From the NCBI GenBank assembly GCA_021812265.1, contig JAKAOI010000100.1, forward strand, positions 1 through 7,474: a stretch of DNA of 7,474 bases, read 5' to 3'. The stretch comes from Chloroflexota bacterium (GTDB lineage Bacteria > Chloroflexota > Ktedonobacteria > Ktedonobacterales > JACDGC01). Below, one piece after another: positions 6,690 through 7,474 of this stretch. The number at the start of each line of letters is the position of its first letter. Within the stretch, counting starts at the first letter, position 1. The translations under genes and the position numbers were made by a program. Under the pieces are notes generated by a model. The model did not search any database, was not told the origin of the DNA, and worked only from the letters and a program-made list of their open reading frames with translations.

Positions 6690-7067
6690 TTAATTGATTG
6701 GCGCTAACGCGGTTGTCAGCATAGTGAATTTTGAGTTAATCAGATTCACTTCCGCCTGATATGAAACCGATGTGCCGGTTAACTCCGTCATCTGCTGGTT
6801 AATATCCACATTATTTCCGTCGTTACGCACCTGCAAGTCATTCCTTGTGTATGGCTGCGGCAGTTCAGACGGCGCTGCTGCATTGCTGAGGGGATTATTC
6901 ATCACCTGCAGCAGCTGCTGTTCAAAGGCGATATCATGGGTTAAATACCCCGGCGTATCAATATTAGCCAGATTATTTGAGATTAATTGCTGCCGCTGCG
7001 ACAGCCCACTTAACCCATATGTTAACTGACTGATGGTTGCGTCAAATAAACTTGGCGCTAATGTCAT
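6690..7067 (-). CDS. flgB: Flagellar basal-body proximal rod protein FlgB
   Basis: FlgB forms part of the proximal rod that links the MS ring to the distal rod. The 125-residue length fits the family. The N-terminal helix contains SQRQQLISNNLANIDTPGY, the rod-protein signature. The C-terminal part VRNDGNNVDINQQMTELTGT, followed by VSYQAEVNLINSKFTMLTTA, is the FlgB-type DGNxVDxxxEM and final helix. There is no cysteine. The start ATG at 7067 has a full AAGGAGGT (7073-7080). The gene lies 32 bp after the fliJ-like stop and 18 bp before fliK. Its usual partners flgC and fliE are not adjacent, so it is either displaced from the normal flgB-flgC-fliE cluster or a second copy. Confidence 0.92.
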   Translation of the reverse strand: MTLAPSLFDATISQLTYGLSGLSQRQQLISNNLANIDTPGYLTHDIAFEQQLLQVMNNPLSNAAAPSELPQPYTRNDLQVRNDGNNVDINQQMTELTGTSVSYQAEVNLINSKFTMLTTALAPIN

Positions 7068-7086
7068 ATGAGACCTCCTTTCTCAT
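7068..7086 (-). promoter_or_regulatory. flgB ribosome binding site in the loop of a small hairpin
   Basis: On the mRNA the sequence ATGAGA, AAGGAGG, TCTCAT forms a perfect 6-bp inverted repeat (7081-7086 with 7068-7073) around a seven-base loop that is the Shine-Dalgarno itself. The stem ends at the base just before the ATG of flgB. With only two G-C pairs the stem is weak, so it may present rather than block the site. The Shine-Dalgarno is clear; a regulatory role of the hairpin is speculation. Confidence 0.5.
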
Positions 7087-7099
7087 GTGCCTGTTCTAT

Positions 7100-7474
7100 T
7101 TAAAGGTTGGGATGAGATCTGCGACTCCACGTGATAAGCCCCATTTCGGTTAAACGATTATTTTCGGCGCGTTCTTCCTCTACTCGGGCGTTCAGAGTAA
7201 ACATAGATTTCAACCGTTCCATGGCTAAACGTTTTTGACTGGCTTTGATACTTTCGCCGTGCGCAATATCAGCCGAAGATTGTGCTTGCTGCACCAAATG
7301 CTGTTTTTCGACAATTTCGCGCCGTATTCGCTCAATTTCATATTGAGAGGCAACAATGGCGGGAATATCTATTGTTTCTGCCGATTTCAGCGTATTCAGT
7401 TTTACTTGCGCGTTCAGCAATTTTTGTTCAGCTAATTTTTCCTGATTCTGCGTATTTTCCCAGCACATTTGTGC
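7100..7474 (-). CDS. fliJ: FliJ-like flagellar export coiled-coil protein (5' end outside window)
   Basis: The frame is open to the window edge (codons for Gln and Ala precede the Met at 7468), so the Met at 7468 is probably internal and at least 124 residues are visible. The protein is almost entirely charged and helical, with heptad-like Leu, Ile, Ala and Val spacing: EKLAEQKLLNAQVKLNTLKS, then IERIRREIVEKQHLVQQAQ, and near the end ALKRL-like and EERAENNRLTEMG segments. This fits FliJ, a small coiled-coil protein of about 145 residues that acts with the FliI ATPase and FlhA in flagellar type III export. The place upstream of fliK in the same orientation is the usual one for fliJ. Coiled-coil proteins diverge quickly, so the call rests as much on position as on sequence. 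The stop is TAA at 7100-7102, 32 bp before flgB. Confidence 0.7.
   Translation of the reverse strand, partial: AQMCWENTQNQEKLAEQKLLNAQVKLNTLKSAETIDIPAIVASQYEIERIRREIVEKQHLVQQAQSSADIAHGESIKASQKRLAMERLKSMFTLNARVEEERAENNRLTEMGLITWSRRSHPNL

Overview
The window holds two unrelated transcription units that converge near position 3300. The left part (1-3243, plus strand) is the 3' portion of a very large secreted-type protein gene whose start lies outside the window. It consists of near-identical 573-bp (191-residue) tandem repeats of a beta-rich module that I recognise from the C-terminal regions of some bacterial glycoside hydrolases. These are followed by a C-terminal PQQ-like (BamB/quinoprotein-type) beta-propeller that carries all six cysteines of the visible protein. 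A strong 13-bp hairpin plus T-tract at 3267-3303 ends this gene.

The right part (3331-7474, minus strand) is the distal end of a flagellar rod/hook operon. In transcription order it reads fliJ-like (partial), flgB (proximal rod), fliK (hook-length control), flgD (hook cap/scaffold) and flgE (hook). Gaps are 32 bp, 18 bp, 12 bp and a 4-nt ATGA overlap, each start has a Shine-Dalgarno, and flgE is the last gene. FliJ acts with the export ATPase, FlgB builds the proximal rod, FlgD caps the growing hook, FlgE is the hook subunit and FliK measures hook length and switches export specificity. The fliJ-fliK-flgD-flgE order is that of the compact flagellar operons of Firmicutes, spirochaetes, acidobacteria and similar lineages, not the enterobacterial layout. 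The presence of flgB between fliJ and fliK is not the arrangement I would expect.

The organism is a flagellated bacterium of intermediate G+C content (about half by eye). The sequence does not let me name a phylum. The giant protein resembles extracellular proteins of soil-type bacteria (actinobacterial, acidobacterial or chloroflexal style), but its neighbours do not prove any one of these.

The most interesting points are: the fusion of a homogenised tandem module array to a quinoprotein-like propeller, with traces of gene conversion between copies; an extra domain of about 140 residues inserted near the C-terminus of an otherwise short-type FlgE; the displaced flgB with its Shine-Dalgarno in a hairpin loop; and a low-complexity Ser/Thr/Gly tail on FlgD. 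I see no complete novel defence or mobile system, no RNA genes, no CRISPR and no insertion sequence. No gene-free stretch is longer than about 90 bp.
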